Positions 46,528-59,417 of a DNA stretch of 64,000 nucleotides are shown here, piece by piece. This DNA is from Cladorrhinum sp. PSN259 (Eukaryota; Ascomycota; Sordariomycetes; Sordariales; Podosporaceae): assembly GCA_033725935.1 (NCBI GenBank), contig MU867084.1, positions 422,496 to 486,495 of the forward strand, in the 5' to 3' direction. Position numbers and translations under genes: made by a program. The notes under the pieces are model-generated. The model saw only the letters and a program-made list of their open reading frames with translations. It made no database searches and was not told the DNA's origin. Numbering within the stretch: position 1 is the first letter of the stretch; each line of letters opens with the position of its first letter.

Positions 46528-47412
46528 TCACTCCGTCTTTCCCTTCCTTCCCAACCCCATAACCGCCGCCTTCAGAACCTGCCATACAACTCCCAATGTA
46601 AACCTCACTTGCCCAATCTCATACCTTTGCGGGCGATCACCAGTTTCAGTCAACATTATCGCAAACTCCGCCACGGGACCAGGGAACTTGTCCCTGTTGG
46701 CGCGCATGTATGCTGCAACTAAATCGTTCCCGTTCGTAACACCTCCTATATTCACTGTCAATTGCCCTTCTCCTTTTCCTGTTAACGTATAAAATTACTT
46801 ACCGCAACTCCAAAACCTCCCGTCACGAATCCACCTCATCTCATGTCCAACCCAATCCGCCTTTTGATCCGCAAATTTCTTTCTGAGATCATCTTGTAGA
46901 CCTCTTGGCCCACACACTTTTTTGTTTGCGATGATACCCGCTGATGCGCACAAGTAAATTCCCGTGCAGACACTAAGGATATCTACCGTCTCATGAGAAG
47001 CATGTCTCTTCAGCCAGTCGGAAACTTCTTTATCCCAGACTGCGCTAGGATCCGGACCGGGGATGAGGATGATGTCTAATTTGCCTGGTTGGACTTCCGG
47101 CGAGGAGAGGTGATGAGTGATAAGAATGGAGGCTGATGCTGTTAGGGATAGGGTAGTTGAAGGCTGTTGGGTTGATATGTCTGTGAATGTTTATTAGTGA
47201 GAGAGTGAGAGGGAATGGAGGAGAGGGAATATACAATAAATTTTGATGCTTGGCGCTTGGGAATAGACTGGTTCTGGAACTAAAGAAGCGAGGCCGGAGA
47301 GATACTCATAACTTCCTGAGGCGAAGATGTCGACGCATGCTAGGTCGAGGAGTTGCACATAGTTCGGGATGAAGACACCAATGTGGATTGTTTTGCTGGA
47401 GGAGGCAGCCAT
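46528..47412 (-). CDS. DJ-1/PfpI family protein
   Basis: Class I glutamine-amidotransferase-like fold, 257 aa. Exons 47412-47235, 47180-46803 and 46745-46528; introns of 54 and 57 nt with GT/AG ends, both phase 1. The start at 47412 (MAASSSKTIHIGVF) puts the first beta-strand directly at the N-terminus, as usual; an in-frame ATG at 47511 would add 33 basic, non-conserved residues. Family features: IHIGVFIPNYVQLLDLACVD (residues 9-28), LDIILIPGPDPSAV, and the nucleophile elbow VDILSVCTGIYLCASAGI with C131, followed by KVCGPRG, WVGHEMRWIRDGRFWSCGGV and NGNDLVAAYM. This arrangement is closest to fungal DJ-1/PfpI proteins related to isonitrile hydratase or AraC-like N-terminal domains. The activity (hydratase, protease, glyoxalase or none) cannot be told from sequence. 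Lies 83 bp upstream, in its own sense, of tRNA-Arg. Confidence 0.88.
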
Positions 47413-50098
47413 GGTTGCTGTTTTGTGGCTGGGTTTCGAGATGAGAACCTGATGCAAGCGTGCCGGCCATCTGGATAAATGGGCAGAGATTTGGATTATA
47501 TGGCCGGACATGTAAATGGAGGAATCCTGCAGCGCCGAAGGATGAAGATCCGAAGTGATGCAAGTCCCGATCGCACTCCGGAGAACTCAAGCCGGATGGA
47601 CCCACTCGGCGCCGGCGCTTGACTTATAAGCCGGACATGGGGAGCCCGCGGGAGCTCTGATTGGCTGAATTCAAGTTAACTTCCGAACGCCATCGGCGGC
47701 AGCCACAGCGTGGAACTTTCTTCATCACAAACACCCGAGTGGCACACGGAAGAGGTTAAAGACGTTGTGTTTCGCGATTAGGGACTCTTTCTATTTGCAT
47801 TCGCCTAGCAGCCCGTGAGGCATTGTCCGTGTTAAGGCGCTCTACCTAGGTAGAACAGCCCCCCGAACGAACATTCTGTCCCTCTTTCAATCATCCATCT
47901 TCAAATATGAGACATCGCTTTGAACCCAAACATTCCAGAAACTCTTCATCATCGGTTTATACGCCTCAGTTCTCTTTGAACCACTGCCTAGCAGTCAAGC
48001 AAAATCATCCAACCCCTTAACAGCCACACATGTACAGGAACCTCTTGACCTCCCTGTCTTCGAATTTATCTCAATTTATCACATCAAAATCAACCTATTT
48101 ATTCAATTTATCTCTTCTATTTTTCATGGGTACTTGCTGGTCAACATCTCAATCCTATGTACCTACACTAACAATCCTCAAAATCCCATCTTCAGCCCTC
48201 CCTCCCCTCACGCCAGCTACCATCATAGTGCTCAAAAGAAGACAAGCCGGGTGTGAAGTAAAACAGAAGCCCAAAGTATCCAGGCACCCGAATAACCAAA
48301 ATCCCATGCATCATACGAAACTCCGAACTTGAATCCGAGCCTGATTTTTGCTCATGTTCATAGAGACGCGTAAGCATCAACGCAACCAAGGGTACACAAA
48401 TCCCAAACAAGAACGTCTGATTGTTCAGAAAGTCAAGTAGTAAGCTTTGATAATCCAACATGCAACACTCGCATGCACCTCCACATGTAAGAGAAATTTC
48501 AAGAAGAAAACAAAAAATCAAACATGTAACGCTGACTATACACTACGTGTGCAATAACCCCCAGCCACGGCCACTCCGTCGGCTGAATTCCGCATGGACC
48601 AGTATTTCCGCTTCCGCTTCCATTGGGAACGGATTTAAATAATCCAAACACACCAACACACATACGCACACACACACAACAACAAAAAAACAAAAAAAGG
48701 GGGGGGCATTTTTAAACACAAGGCAACAGATATTGCGGTCTGACAAACTTGAATTGGCTAATAAACAACAAAGAAAAGGGGCTGCCTACTCAATGTCCAC
48801 AAAAAAAACAAAAAAAAAGGAAAGAAAGGACGCGCGTATCATAAGCATAAGCATTCATCAACCAAATGGAATGGCTTCATGTGGGCAATAGATCATCTTC
48901 AGCATCAACAATCAAACAGAGCTTCACGAGCACTGTAGATCGACAGTTGTCACTCCAACACCCGCACGGGGCTGCACAGTTGATTGTTCATTGCTATTAT
49001 CAATACCAACTGATATCTTTTTCAACGAAGCAGCCCAAAAAAAAAAAAAAAAAAGACCTGGAAGAGATCCCTGAAGGTCTAAATCCAGGGATTCTTGTTT
49101 ACAACAAAATAACTCCCAACACTCCTACACAACTCCTTCCTGTGCCCCCTTCCTAGCTTCCTAGCTTGTTTGCCTCCTTCCCACCCTAACGCCTCCCCCG
49201 AGTTTGCCTTTGCTTTCGTACCAATCTTCTCATTCTTCTCCTAATTTACTATGTACACAAAAAATTAAACATTAGGAAGTATTTGAGGGCTACAAGGAGA
49301 ACAATCGGGATTTAGAGACCGTGTCACAACTGCTGTAGGAACCTCAGTCGCAGTAGGCCCATGACATATTGAGGCTCAGGAACCTTAAACGTGGCCTTGT
49401 CCCCAGATCGGTATTCATCAAGATTACAAACCAACGGCGCGAAAGGATGTAGCCACTTTCCTCCGTTGCGGTGGTCACAAGACGAACTCAGCCCTGCCAT
49501 CTTGTTATAATGTACTCCCTGTTCGATGATCCGTTCCGTTCTGCTGTTGTGGGGCAGTTGGCTGTAAGCGGGTGGTGCCAGCAATGGCGAGAGCTTTCCC
49601 TTCTCTGATCCTCGAATACAGGCTCTCATCGTAAACGATGCTTCCGCACCCCTTTATGCTCCAATAACTCCAATAGAAATCAATGAAAAGAATAAAAACA
49701 ACCCAAAACGGGAGACTCAAAACAACACCCATATCTAGTAGATGCCAAATGCTGATGCCGTGCCATGCAAGTCAAACATCATGTCCGCTTTGATTTTCAC
49801 ATTGTTGCGCCTCTATTCGAGAGAAAAAGCTCGTGGGTATTAAAAAGAGACAGGCTAAAGAGACAGAATCACGCTTAGAGTTCTCTTTCCCCAGTGTGAA
49901 GATTGTAGCGGTTCCGAAGAAGCGAAGAAAAAAAGGGGACCATGCTCTCAGGTGGTCGTGCGTCGAGACAATCAAATATTGACTCAGTCATCGAAACGAA
50001 ACGAAAACACGGAGCTCGAAAGAATCGACCGGCGCAACAAAGGGTTGGCTTGTCGATAATAGGACGTGCATCATTAAGTGTGCATTCCATCTTGTTTG
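47413..50098. other. Intergenic region, no firmly supported gene
   Basis: It contains the promoter of the DJ-1 gene, a perfect 12-bp palindrome CTACCTAGGTAG at 47842-47853, A-rich tracts (48683-48700, 48800-48820, 49037-49054), and an 89-codon minus-strand frame at 48461-48192 with hydrophobic stretches (listed as a finding). Otherwise nothing recognised. Confidence 0.45.
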
Positions 50099-52213
50099 TT
50101 ATACCAATGCATCAGCTGTCAAGGATCTGGCTCTTTTCCTTGTGGCCTTCCTGCTGACTGTATATACCAAGTCAAACGTCCAGAAATGACATATTTGCGC
50201 TTGGGCGCATGGAATTGAGCCAAAAATTGGCGCCACCAGAGGCACCATTACGTAGTCAATGATGTTTTTCTTGATCGTTCGCCGAGAGAAATGCATGCCC
50301 TTGGTGAGATTTGCGTCGCTCATTTCCTTCTCGCGGGAGTCAACACAGACTCTGTGAAAGCCCTCATAAAGAGCCAGATACAATGCTACCTCCATAAACC
50401 CAACTGTCCGAAGGATATTACAGATTTGCATGATCCAGGCAACTTCGTGAAAATCTTCAACCCCGTCAGTCACCCAAGCGAAGAGGGTGGTTGCAATGAC
50501 CATGATGGTCATTTGAACAGGCAAGAAATGTGCTTCGAACAGGCGGTGGAATAGGACAATGATGCGCTCGTAATCGAGGTCTTTGATGGTATCAGTTGAA
50601 ACATCAGAGAATATGCCGCTCTCAGGCACGGCCTCGGGGTCTGCGCTGTTGAGTTGCGACTCGGGAACGTAGCCGTCGGACTCATCGTTCAGGGAAGTAT
50701 GAAGAGGTCTCCACGCCCTGGATGTGTGTTTCCTCTCCCTCCAAGCCTCGACCACTTTTCTAAGAGCATACCCAGTGTCGAGAGCACCCCACATGTGTCT
50801 TTTTGCTTGCTTATATCGTGCCTCAATATCCATCTTGATACCAGCAAGGCCTTTGCCAGAGCCATTACCGGAGACGTTTGTCTGGCTGACAGGGCTGAGG
50901 ACAGTACGCACTGTGAGATTACCATTAAGGGCAAAAAAGCACTTGAGGTACATGTGCAAATCCTCGCCAATCGCCTCAGAATCACAATCCCAGCCGCCAA
51001 CACGGTCAACCAGCTCCAGTGGGACAGAATACACGGACGTCGGAGGGGCAACTGAAGAGCCCTTGTACAGGCCTGACATGCCGGCGGCAGACCACAAGAC
51101 GTCGGCGACGCGGACAATAGCCGGGACGATGTGCGCATTGCGATCGAAGATGATGGGGGCGGAATAGAGGGTCGTATTTGCCGTATTGGGATAGACCATG
51201 TGCATGGTTGTGACAAGTCCGAAATAATTGGTCGAGAGGTGGCTGTCAGCTGCAATGATCAAAGAGGATTAGCGAAACCCGGCGCTGTGTAACAGGTGCG
51301 GTCCAGGCCGTTTTTGCGGGTCCATACCGTCAATCCCAGTCACAATCACGTCCTTTCTTTGCCCAATCAAATATCGCTCGCTGAGCTTGCGCGCCGCCCA
51401 CGCCATATTGCTGCCCTTGCCGGCAAGCTCGCCAGGAATATCTGAAGGGTGCATCGTAAAGTCGATAAAGCGAAACTTCTTCGAGAATTCGTTGATCAAC
51501 CGGGAAGCCTTGAGCTCGGCATTTTGCTCACGCTGCTCCATAGCAAGGTAGACCTAGGTTTAGGAGACATTAGTCTGGGGAAGCTATGGGGAGTGCTTGG
51601 AGATCATTCTCCACTGCGGCCATGGCGACCAACGACTGCCACTTACATCATAGGTAGTTCGTGCCTGGTGGTGGCACGCTAATACTTCGAGAGTTTCCCT
51701 CAGTGTGTCGGTTTCCTCCTTATAATTCGGGATGACGATGGCGTGAATGATGTGATAGGGGGCAACGTCGCCGTCGGTGTAGTAATCCGTGTCGGCATCG
51801 CCAGCTTCGCTGCTCGAGGTGGAGCTCAGCTCTCGCGAGGAGGTCAGTGTCTCGGAGCTGTCCAAGGAGATCGATGAGCTGCGGCGCATGTAACTGAACT
51901 TGATGTCTCTGAGAGTGCGGGCGCAGGCTGCCTTTTTCAAGCTTTTGGTAATGGTGTAGACAGACCAGCAAGAACGAAGCGGGAAGCAGAAGACAAGAAT
52001 ATGAATGAACAGCGCGTAGTAGACGAATACGTTGACGCAGAGGGCATTGTCGTGAGGGTCGTACTGCGGCGCTCTAAGACTGTCGTTTGACTGATATTTG
52101 TAGCCATGCCTGTGAGCTTGGTATTCGCCCCAGATGGCCCAGTAAGAGAGTGCAACCGCTGAAAGCATGGCCAGACCACCTGCGCGGCGACTGCACCACG
52201 CAAAGATGGGCAT
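50099..52213 (-). CDS. Membrane glycosyltransferase, GT2-type
   Basis: Predicted processive or Golgi/plasma-membrane glycosyltransferase of 647 aa. Exons 52213-51647, 51553-51328 and 51249-50099; introns of 93 and 78 nt, GT/AG, frame kept. N-terminal membrane segments are GLAMLSAVALSYWAIWG (about 13-29) and VNVFVYYALFIHILVFCF (about 60-77). The catalytic core begins IIHAIVIPNYKEETDTL. It has KGSNMAWAAR, the metal/nucleotide motif D264-A-D266 (spanning intron 2), E360-D361 in AIGEDLHMY as the likely base region, and a QxxRHMW motif at 412-418 (YKQAKRHMWG), comparable to QxxRW of GT2 synthases. Three further hydrophobic segments follow (LPVQMTIMVIATTLFAW, VGFMEVALYLALYEGF, YVMVPLVAPIFGSIP). The sugar donor is unknown. 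It is conserved in ascomycetes as far as I remember, but I know no characterised member. Confidence 0.88.
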
Positions 52214-55200
52214 GACGGGCGAGCAATGTTGTGAGGTGGGGGCGGTGGTGGTGTGGAAGTGAATTAGCCGACCGGACGACGTCGGTGCTGGGTTGGGAAG
52301 GACGCGAGTCGGTGTCGATTTGCAACCTCTACCAGCAAGCCCCAGAGTTTAAGGGCCCACGTAGGTTTGGAAGGGAGTACCGTCGGAGGACGGGGGAGCA
52401 AAAGGGAAAGAAGTTCGAAGGGAACGATGAAGAAAAAGAAAAAAACAGCACACAACGGAAATGATAAACCACAGGGTGGGCGCAGCATATGTGGTGGTCA
52501 CTGTAGTGCGACCCGGTGAGGGACGTGCTGAGAGGTGAGGTAGCTGTCGATGAAACTCGTCCGCTCTCGACCTCGAGGGAAACGAAAGAAGAAAAAGGGG
52601 CGGCCCTTTCTCTACTTACCCAGCCCGCGAGTCCTGGCTGTCTCCGTCTGTCAGTGCCAATACCCGCGATGACAGAGGGAAAAACGCTGCTAGGGTGCTA
52701 CCTCCCGCAGACTGGAACTCCAGGGTCACGACGGGGGGCTGAGTTACCACACAGTGCAGAGGTGGGAGAGTTTATGAAACTTTATTGCCCAAGGGAGGCA
52801 GTTTCGCCTGGCGGGCACCTACACAAAAATCACTGGCACTTGTCGCCATTGGGTAACAAATTTCGCCTGGCTCCCCAGGGACGGCTCAGTTGAAGGCGAT
52901 ACACCGTAACTGGTAACGCTCAAACGATTATTCGAGCGCTGGAGGAAAACAAAACATTGCCCATTCTAGTTCGTCCATCTAGTGCACCACGCAGGGGCGG
53001 GATTAAGGCGGTTGGGATCGTCTGCGAGACGGCGACCTCACCAGCTGCAAATTGCTGCAATTACTGTAAGTTGCCGTGCTCTCCCGTCCATCCTGTCTGT
53101 TTTCACATGGGAAGCCGTGCGAAACCGTGGGGAAGCCAAGCTGGGGGAACATGTGTGTGGATAGGTGACAGGGGATTCGAGGACTTCTGTCCGCCAAGGC
53201 TTTCCACTTTTGGAAAGACTGCGTTTTGACTGTGGCTTTCATTGACCTGCAACCACCATTGGCATCATCATATCCAGCCCCGTGGCGGCATTTTCCGATA
53301 TCCAAGGCAACTTTTGGAGAGCACACCCGACGTTTGGGAGCTTTTGGGACCTTGATTTAAGCGTGATGCCAAGATGCGGCAGTTGACCAGTCTAGGTGGA
53401 GAAACGCAAGTCTTGTTCGCATCATTCTAACCGCATTCTGCACGCTAAGCATTCGCGTCTTATACTAAAGAGGAAATTCCCTTCTTGGAAGCCAGCAGCC
53501 CCACTTGCAAGGGACCAACCAAAAAGCTTTTTTTGAGCACGCATCTAGATTTCCAGGTATCTATACAGTGATCACATCCGAATGTAAGGTCACTCATTAA
53601 CGCGCTGTCCCAAGTCCCTTCAAACACAACATCGCACGCACCCAGACGGCTCGATTAGCAGTCGATAATGGACGGATTAAACCGGTCCCGCGGCAATGCA
53701 CGAAGGACCATATTTAGGCCATCTTCCACGGGAACCGTCCATCCATGTGGAGCGAATGCATTTCTATACATCTCTTGCATCCTTCGTGGGCCTGAATGGA
53801 TGATGCACCCTTCTGATATAGAGGGACCTTACAGCATGCCTCCTAGGAGATATTTAAATCTGCCCCCCCCCACAATTATGTGATTCTTTGGCTTCCTGGG
53901 ACCATGCAGGCTCTGGAAGATTGGGCCATCTGATTCTTTGCTCAGTTCCTCACATCTCGCATCACTTTACTCCTCCAATCAACGACATGGTGGGCCCATG
54001 TCACTTTGTGGAAATTGTGATGGGAGCTTCCACAGGATCTCAAGCAGCCATCGGCGATACTTGAGCCTCGAGAGCCGCCATTGGACAAACAAAGCCTCAA
54101 AACGAGGGAGGGTCGTGTGGCGCTGAGATTTGTGGCCGCCGTTTGGACAGCGGTGGTCGAACTGATCAGGAGAACCTGGAACCCCCTTTTATCTCTGGGA
54201 GAAATTGGAGCGAAAACAAGTACGAAATTCCCTCGGGCCACTCAGACCTGAAAAGGCGGACCTGCAAGAAGCAGCCATGCATGCAGGTGATATGTATCTG
54301 GGCCTCTTGCTCGCTTGTGTGCACGTCGGTCCCGGCAAAAGTTGGGCCCTGAACCGTTTAGCCACGCGCACCCCATCCCATCTTATAGAGTCTAGGCCCC
54401 AGTCGAGCCAATTTTTTGATCTGCCTGTGATGGGCATGGCATGATTGGCCAGCAAGAACGAGCAGCTGCGGACTGTTATTCCCCCACAACAGTTTACTGT
54501 GTAGCATGCACTCGCGATGACACCTTTGAAACTCTATTGTTGATTTGATCTCGCTTACAAGTGGCAGAGGAAGGGGCCAGCAAACTCGAAAATGAGACAC
54601 GGAAGGAAAAAGTGGTCGCCGATTTTGCCGGTCAGATAGAGTGCGGTGATTCAGCGGTGATACAGCAGACATCATCCCCAGCGCCGCTGCAGAAACTCGC
54701 GGACGTATACAAGCCGCCTCCAACGGGAGAGGCGTATTCCTCCGGCCCCATTCGTGCAACCGGGTTCGGTTTGTCGTGGGTACCTCCATGCGAAGCAGAG
54801 AAGAAAATAAGGGGAAGAAAAAAAGTTCGAAACATGTTATGTTGCTGCCCTGACAATGACAAGGAACAAGATGGAGTGTTTTCGGAAGAAGAAACGAACG
54901 GGATGGTTCAAATCAGCCCCAACCCCGAGTTATGCCCCTCTCCAACCGGCGACCCCAAATCCGCGCTCCATGAGCAAAAAGAGGCCTGGCCCATCTGTGC
55001 CCGCTGTAATATCCGTCACAAACCTCATGAAGTCCAATTGAGCAAGCAAGTAAGCAGTCTGTCATTAAGCCCAGAGGCAAAATCACGCGAGATTTGCTGA
55101 TGCAGAGAGCCGCGTCCTGACGTGTATGACATGCTTTCGCCGTGTTCAACAACTGGATAAATTGATTAAAATGAAGATTTATTTACGACTGGCCTTTCTA

Positions 55201-57541
55201 GAATATGAAGAGAGGCAACCACACCCCACTTTTGTACACAGACACATGCGCAGGAACCCGTCGCGAGAAGCAGCATCATCAGCAGCAGCAGTAGCACTAC
55301 ATCATGCGGGCAATCCTGTACCTTAACTTCACATCTGCAGAGGGAAAGAGATTACATTGCCACGGGTACCTACGGGCCCAATGCATGGGAGGCTATGAAA
55401 CGAGGTCTTATCAGACAGGCCAGAAGCCGCCACGTCGATGATGATGCTTAACCTGACGCGGTACGTCTGTTCATACAAGGCATACTGAGTACCGCTATGC
55501 TGTGCGGCTGTTCTTTGGTATGACCAGCCTATCAAATGTGCCACGCTTCTTCCCCAGGATGAAGATTCAAAGGCGGGGCCCATTTCGCTCTTCCGAGTCG
55601 GTGCCTACACCTCACAGAGAGGCACACTTCATGACATGGCAATACCCCGAACCCGGTCAATGCCAGCATTCAGAGAAGGTTATCGCACTTGTTACCTTGT
55701 ACTTGGCAAGATTATGCCCCCAAGGAATCTCAAATAATGCCCACACTTCAACGGCCTCTTGTTAGCATCTTGACACCGCAAGTATCAAATATGAGAGTAC
55801 GAACTTCTTGTCCTGATGCTCACGAACCGTACTTACTTACTCAAAATCCACCAAAAAGGAGAATCGAGAAGTTTAATAAGATACCAAGTTGCTGGTCGCG
55901 GCAAATCCATCCATGCACTCCGGAGGGAACTAACAAATCCACCGATCCGGGTAGGATTCCGCCCCTGTTGCCCATCCCAAGAACCACGGCCACTTTTTCG
56001 CATCTGTCAAGGTGTATCTGCCTGTCTATCCAATCAAATATCCTGACACTGCCTAATTGATGATCAGCCAAAGTTATCCGTTACCTCGCCTCACTCGCGC
56101 ATCATAACCTTAATTTGAAGACAAGGCTCTATATCTCTCTTTTTCATTTATTTCTCAACAGCATCACACAGCAACACCACCTCGTTTTAACATATTTATT
56201 TGAGCCGAAGAATGTTTCAAAGCTTTTGCCTTATCCTTTTCTTTTCTTAAAAAAAAAACAAAAAACCTTGTGCTTCTTTCCCCGCAGTCTCATTCTACCC
56301 AATGCTTCAGATTTGGGCATTCTTGTCACACACAGCAATTTATTTTCAGATTATTTTTTTCTAGAATATATTTTAAAAAAAACAGGAGTTGTTTATCAAT
56401 GTCCTGAACCTTCCCTGACTTTGTGACCCCTAAAATCCTGCCTGCGAGAAAAAAAAAATACGCAGCTGTAAAAGGAGGATAGTAGCCCCTAAAACATCTT
56501 CACCAACACTATCACAACCTCGCTCTTCGACAGAACAAGACTTTTAGCTGATTCTTAGTGAAGACGGACAAGATTTAAAAGCATTCATTTCTCGCTTGTG
56601 TCTATATAGTTCTCAAAAGTATGCAAAGCGCAATTTCTTGATAGAGTCTAGCACATGTTTTGAAGTATATCTTGAGCAAACGAGTAGTTGCCGGTGGTAA
56701 TAGGAAGACAGTCGTGTTTTGGACTTTGGACAGACGGGGTTTTCACCCCTAACTTATTCGCAAGGAGCTCAGTCATCCATTGGAGATAACTGTCTCCAGT
56801 ATCCCAGAAAGGCCTGTACATGTACAGTACTACAACGTGGAAAACATCACGCATCATTTTTCAACTTGCTTGTAAGAAGAAAAAAAGAAAAAAAGGAACG
56901 GTCATCCTGATGTCGGAATGACGCTTTGGTTCTCTGCCGACGAATTAAAACCGCGCGAGTTTTTACGACTATGATAATCCGCTTTCTTTGTCATTCAAAA
57001 CATCATTTCCTAGTCTGCTGTGGAAGGCTTCAACACCAGCAGTTGAAGTATGGAATTGCGGTCTACCACCTCAAAGCCCATTACTCATTGAGTTATCTAT
57101 CAATAGCTCCGCCTTCATTTCCCGAAAGGCTCCGCTCCACCCTCCCATGATACATACAGCTTCAGCCTTGCTGGGCGATTGCAGCCGCTGCGAAGAAAGT
57201 AGATCCGCAAGGTTGTAACCCTGAATGCTATACTATTCATAAGTAATATCTCTTCGGCCTGCGGCAGGTATCGTTAATTTCGGTGCACATCCGAGATGGG
57301 GGTGGAGGAAAACCGGGATGTGGTATGGTAGGAATGGGGTGGGTGATGGATCGAGCGTGATCTAATCTTATCAAGACCCATACCTCCCCGAATCGCAACC
57401 AATGAACCGTACCCCTTCCCCATTTGCGTTTATAGCGAATATGTAATAATCCATCCATTAAATAAGTTAAACCCTGGCCCTTGGGCTCTTCATATATCTT
57501 CTAATCAAACAACGTTGTTCATAAAATGCGTCGAGAACCTC
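52214..57541. other. Gene-free interval
   Basis: 5.3 kb. The first 400 bp is the glycosyltransferase promoter. A 179-codon frame at 54561-55100 (+) has no ATG at its start and no family match, and the opposite strand is also open. A perfect 14-bp palindrome CTGTACATGTACAG is at 56814-56827. AT-rich homopolymer tracts occur around 56240-56460. Confidence 0.5.
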
Positions 57542-58273
57542 TCAAGCAACTTTCTCAAACATCTTCTGGATCGGTTTGGCAGCATCAATAAACTTCTCCA
57601 AGTCCTTATCTAGATTTGCCAAATCCTCCCTTCTCTTCTTGTTCTCGCTTATTAGCTTTGTTTTTCGCCTTTGCAATTCAAGTCTCTGCTGTTCAAGCGC
57701 CTCGCGCTCTGCTCGCTCATGGCCAATTCGTGCAACCATGAGGGCGTTCTCGTCCATGTCAGGGTTGTCTTGGAGCTCGGGATGTTGTGCCAAAAAGTCC
57801 TCCACGGGAATTAATGGAAGTAATTGATATGTGTGCCTTCGAATGAGAGTTAGTATAAGTGATAGTATATAAATATTTATGAGCACAACATACTCAAACC
57901 CTTCGCACGCTGCAATTTCCCCCTTAAGGTGTCGCTGCTCATAGTAAAGATTTTGTAATTGAAGATGCAGACTGTCGACTTGACCCTTAACCTCTAGGGT
58001 TTGTGTTTTTGTCTTGCGGTGTCGGAGGTGCGAATTGCGGTGCAGTCCACGCAGCTGGGCGAGGTAGGTCATGAGCAGCTTCTGCTCCTTTGATATTTGG
58101 CCCAGCACATCAGCTGGAATTGCGCCGCCGGTGTTGCTAGATGCATCCTCGAGGGATTTGGCGTAGAGGTCGACTAATGCCTGAGCTTGTTCGCGAGCTG
58201 ATTTGGAGATTTCGAGGGTTGATTGCAGCACGGGGTCGGTAATGGCGAGCGAGTCGCTGCTTTCGGGCGTCAT
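57542..58273 (-). CDS. thoc5: THO complex subunit 5-like protein
   Basis: Subunit of the nuclear THO/TREX complex, which couples transcription to mRNA processing and export. Exons 58273-57894 and 57836-57542; 57-nt intron (GTATGT donor, CTAAC branch, AAG acceptor; the Glu codon is split). 224 aa, close to other fungal members and much shorter than metazoan THOC5. The signature block LQNLYYEQRHLKGEIAACEG, followed after the splice by FEHTYQLLPLIPVEDFLAQH, matches the conserved LxYExxHLxxEI...LxPxExF region of THOC5. Flanks are coiled-coil: residues 85-126 and the C-terminal third (EREALEQQRLELQRRKTKL and on), ending with IQKMFEKVA. The ATG at 58273 is chosen; the open frame extends upstream without an ATG. 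It shares a divergent promoter with the Izh3-like gene. Confidence 0.85.
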   Translation of the reverse strand: MTPESSDSLAITDPVLQSTLEISKSAREQAQALVDLYAKSLEDASSNTGGAIPADVLGQISKEQKLLMTYLAQLRGLHRNSHLRHRKTKTQTLEVKGQVDSLHLQLQNLYYEQRHLKGEIAACEGFEYVVLINIYILSLILTLIRRHTYQLLPLIPVEDFLAQHPELQDNPDMDENALMVARIGHERAEREALEQQRLELQRRKTKLISENKKRREDLANLDKDLEKFIDAAKPIQKMFEKVA

Positions 58274-59417
58274 TGTCACGAGGGCAGCCCGACAAGCCGG
58301 GAGTACGGCAGAATTAGGCAGGGTTTGGGTACCGCGCAGGGTTGATGATGCAAATGATGCAATGATGCGAATGCGATGTGGTTCTCGATGGTTGGCGATA
58401 AGATCACAAGCCCGCAAACGAGCTAGGAAAGCCGAGGTTTGTCGCCTGTTGCAGGAATGATCGTCGCAAAGATTCTTGGGCTTTCAAGAGGGGTATGGCG
58501 GGGTATTGATGGCTAAAACGCGATGGCAGCTTGGGCGGTGGAGATGGTGTTTACTGTTGCGAATTGGAGGATTGTTGGATTGAAAAAGGGTTCCAATATT
58601 CCAATCTGGAAGGTTGAGATTGTCGGGTTCCTGGATCTGGATGTTGCAGAAAATGTGGGGACGCGTGGGCGCGATGACGGCAACAATTGGCCTCTGGCGC
58701 CCCACCTGCCCTACGGATCTGCCTTGAATACTCTACTAGCGCACGCTTCACAGGCCTGTTTGGGCTAGAAAACCATCCACCTCGGATCAAAAATGCGGCG
58801 CTCTTAAACCGTCGGGGTCCTCTTCGTCTTTTGTTCTCCTATTTCATGCATCTTCACTCAACCATTCTCAATTCCGAGCGAAAAGATTCTGGACTTTCAG
58901 CCTGCATAGCTTGGTTCTGTTTATTTTGAAGTTGTATATATCATTGTCCCTTGTACAACCCGAACACAACTTTTTTCCGCATCATCCATCGGGGTTCTGA
59001 TCGACGCGGCAATCTCCAATATTTTCCTTGAAAGCGCCCAGGGTCCGTCAGCCACGACTCGCCATCCCCCCTGAACCCGGGCCTATTGTTTTTGCGCAAT
59101 CGCTGCAGCGTCTCCTGATTCCCATTTGATCCGACGTCCTCCCCTCGTCCGTGGCTCTTCTTCCCGTCTCTGGTTGTGTGGAAAGAAGTCAGTTGGGTTG
59201 CATCCCGTCACCACAACCACACAATTCGAAGGCCTCTGTTTCGCGGGCCGTCCTCTCCTTATTTGCCGCATATTCTGCTGTGAATTCGCAGCCCCTATCC
59301 ACCTCTACTACCTACCCCTCAGCCGGTGGCACACACACAAACATCCACACCAGACGGGAGCTCAAACGTTTTTGGTGTTTCCCGAACAGAAACAAAATCT
59401 AGTCTTACCCCTCCACG
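58274..59417. promoter_or_regulatory. Divergent promoter between THOC5-like and Izh3-like genes
   Basis: 1.1 kb between two divergent starts. The right half (about 58990-59417) is CT-rich on the plus strand and looks like the leader of the Izh3-like gene. No gene seen in it. Confidence 0.5.

Noticed and set aside
54561..55100. 179-codon frame on the plus strand with several Cys
   Set aside because: Begins at GTG, has no usable ATG near its start, shows no conserved domain, and lacks convincing splice sites upstream.
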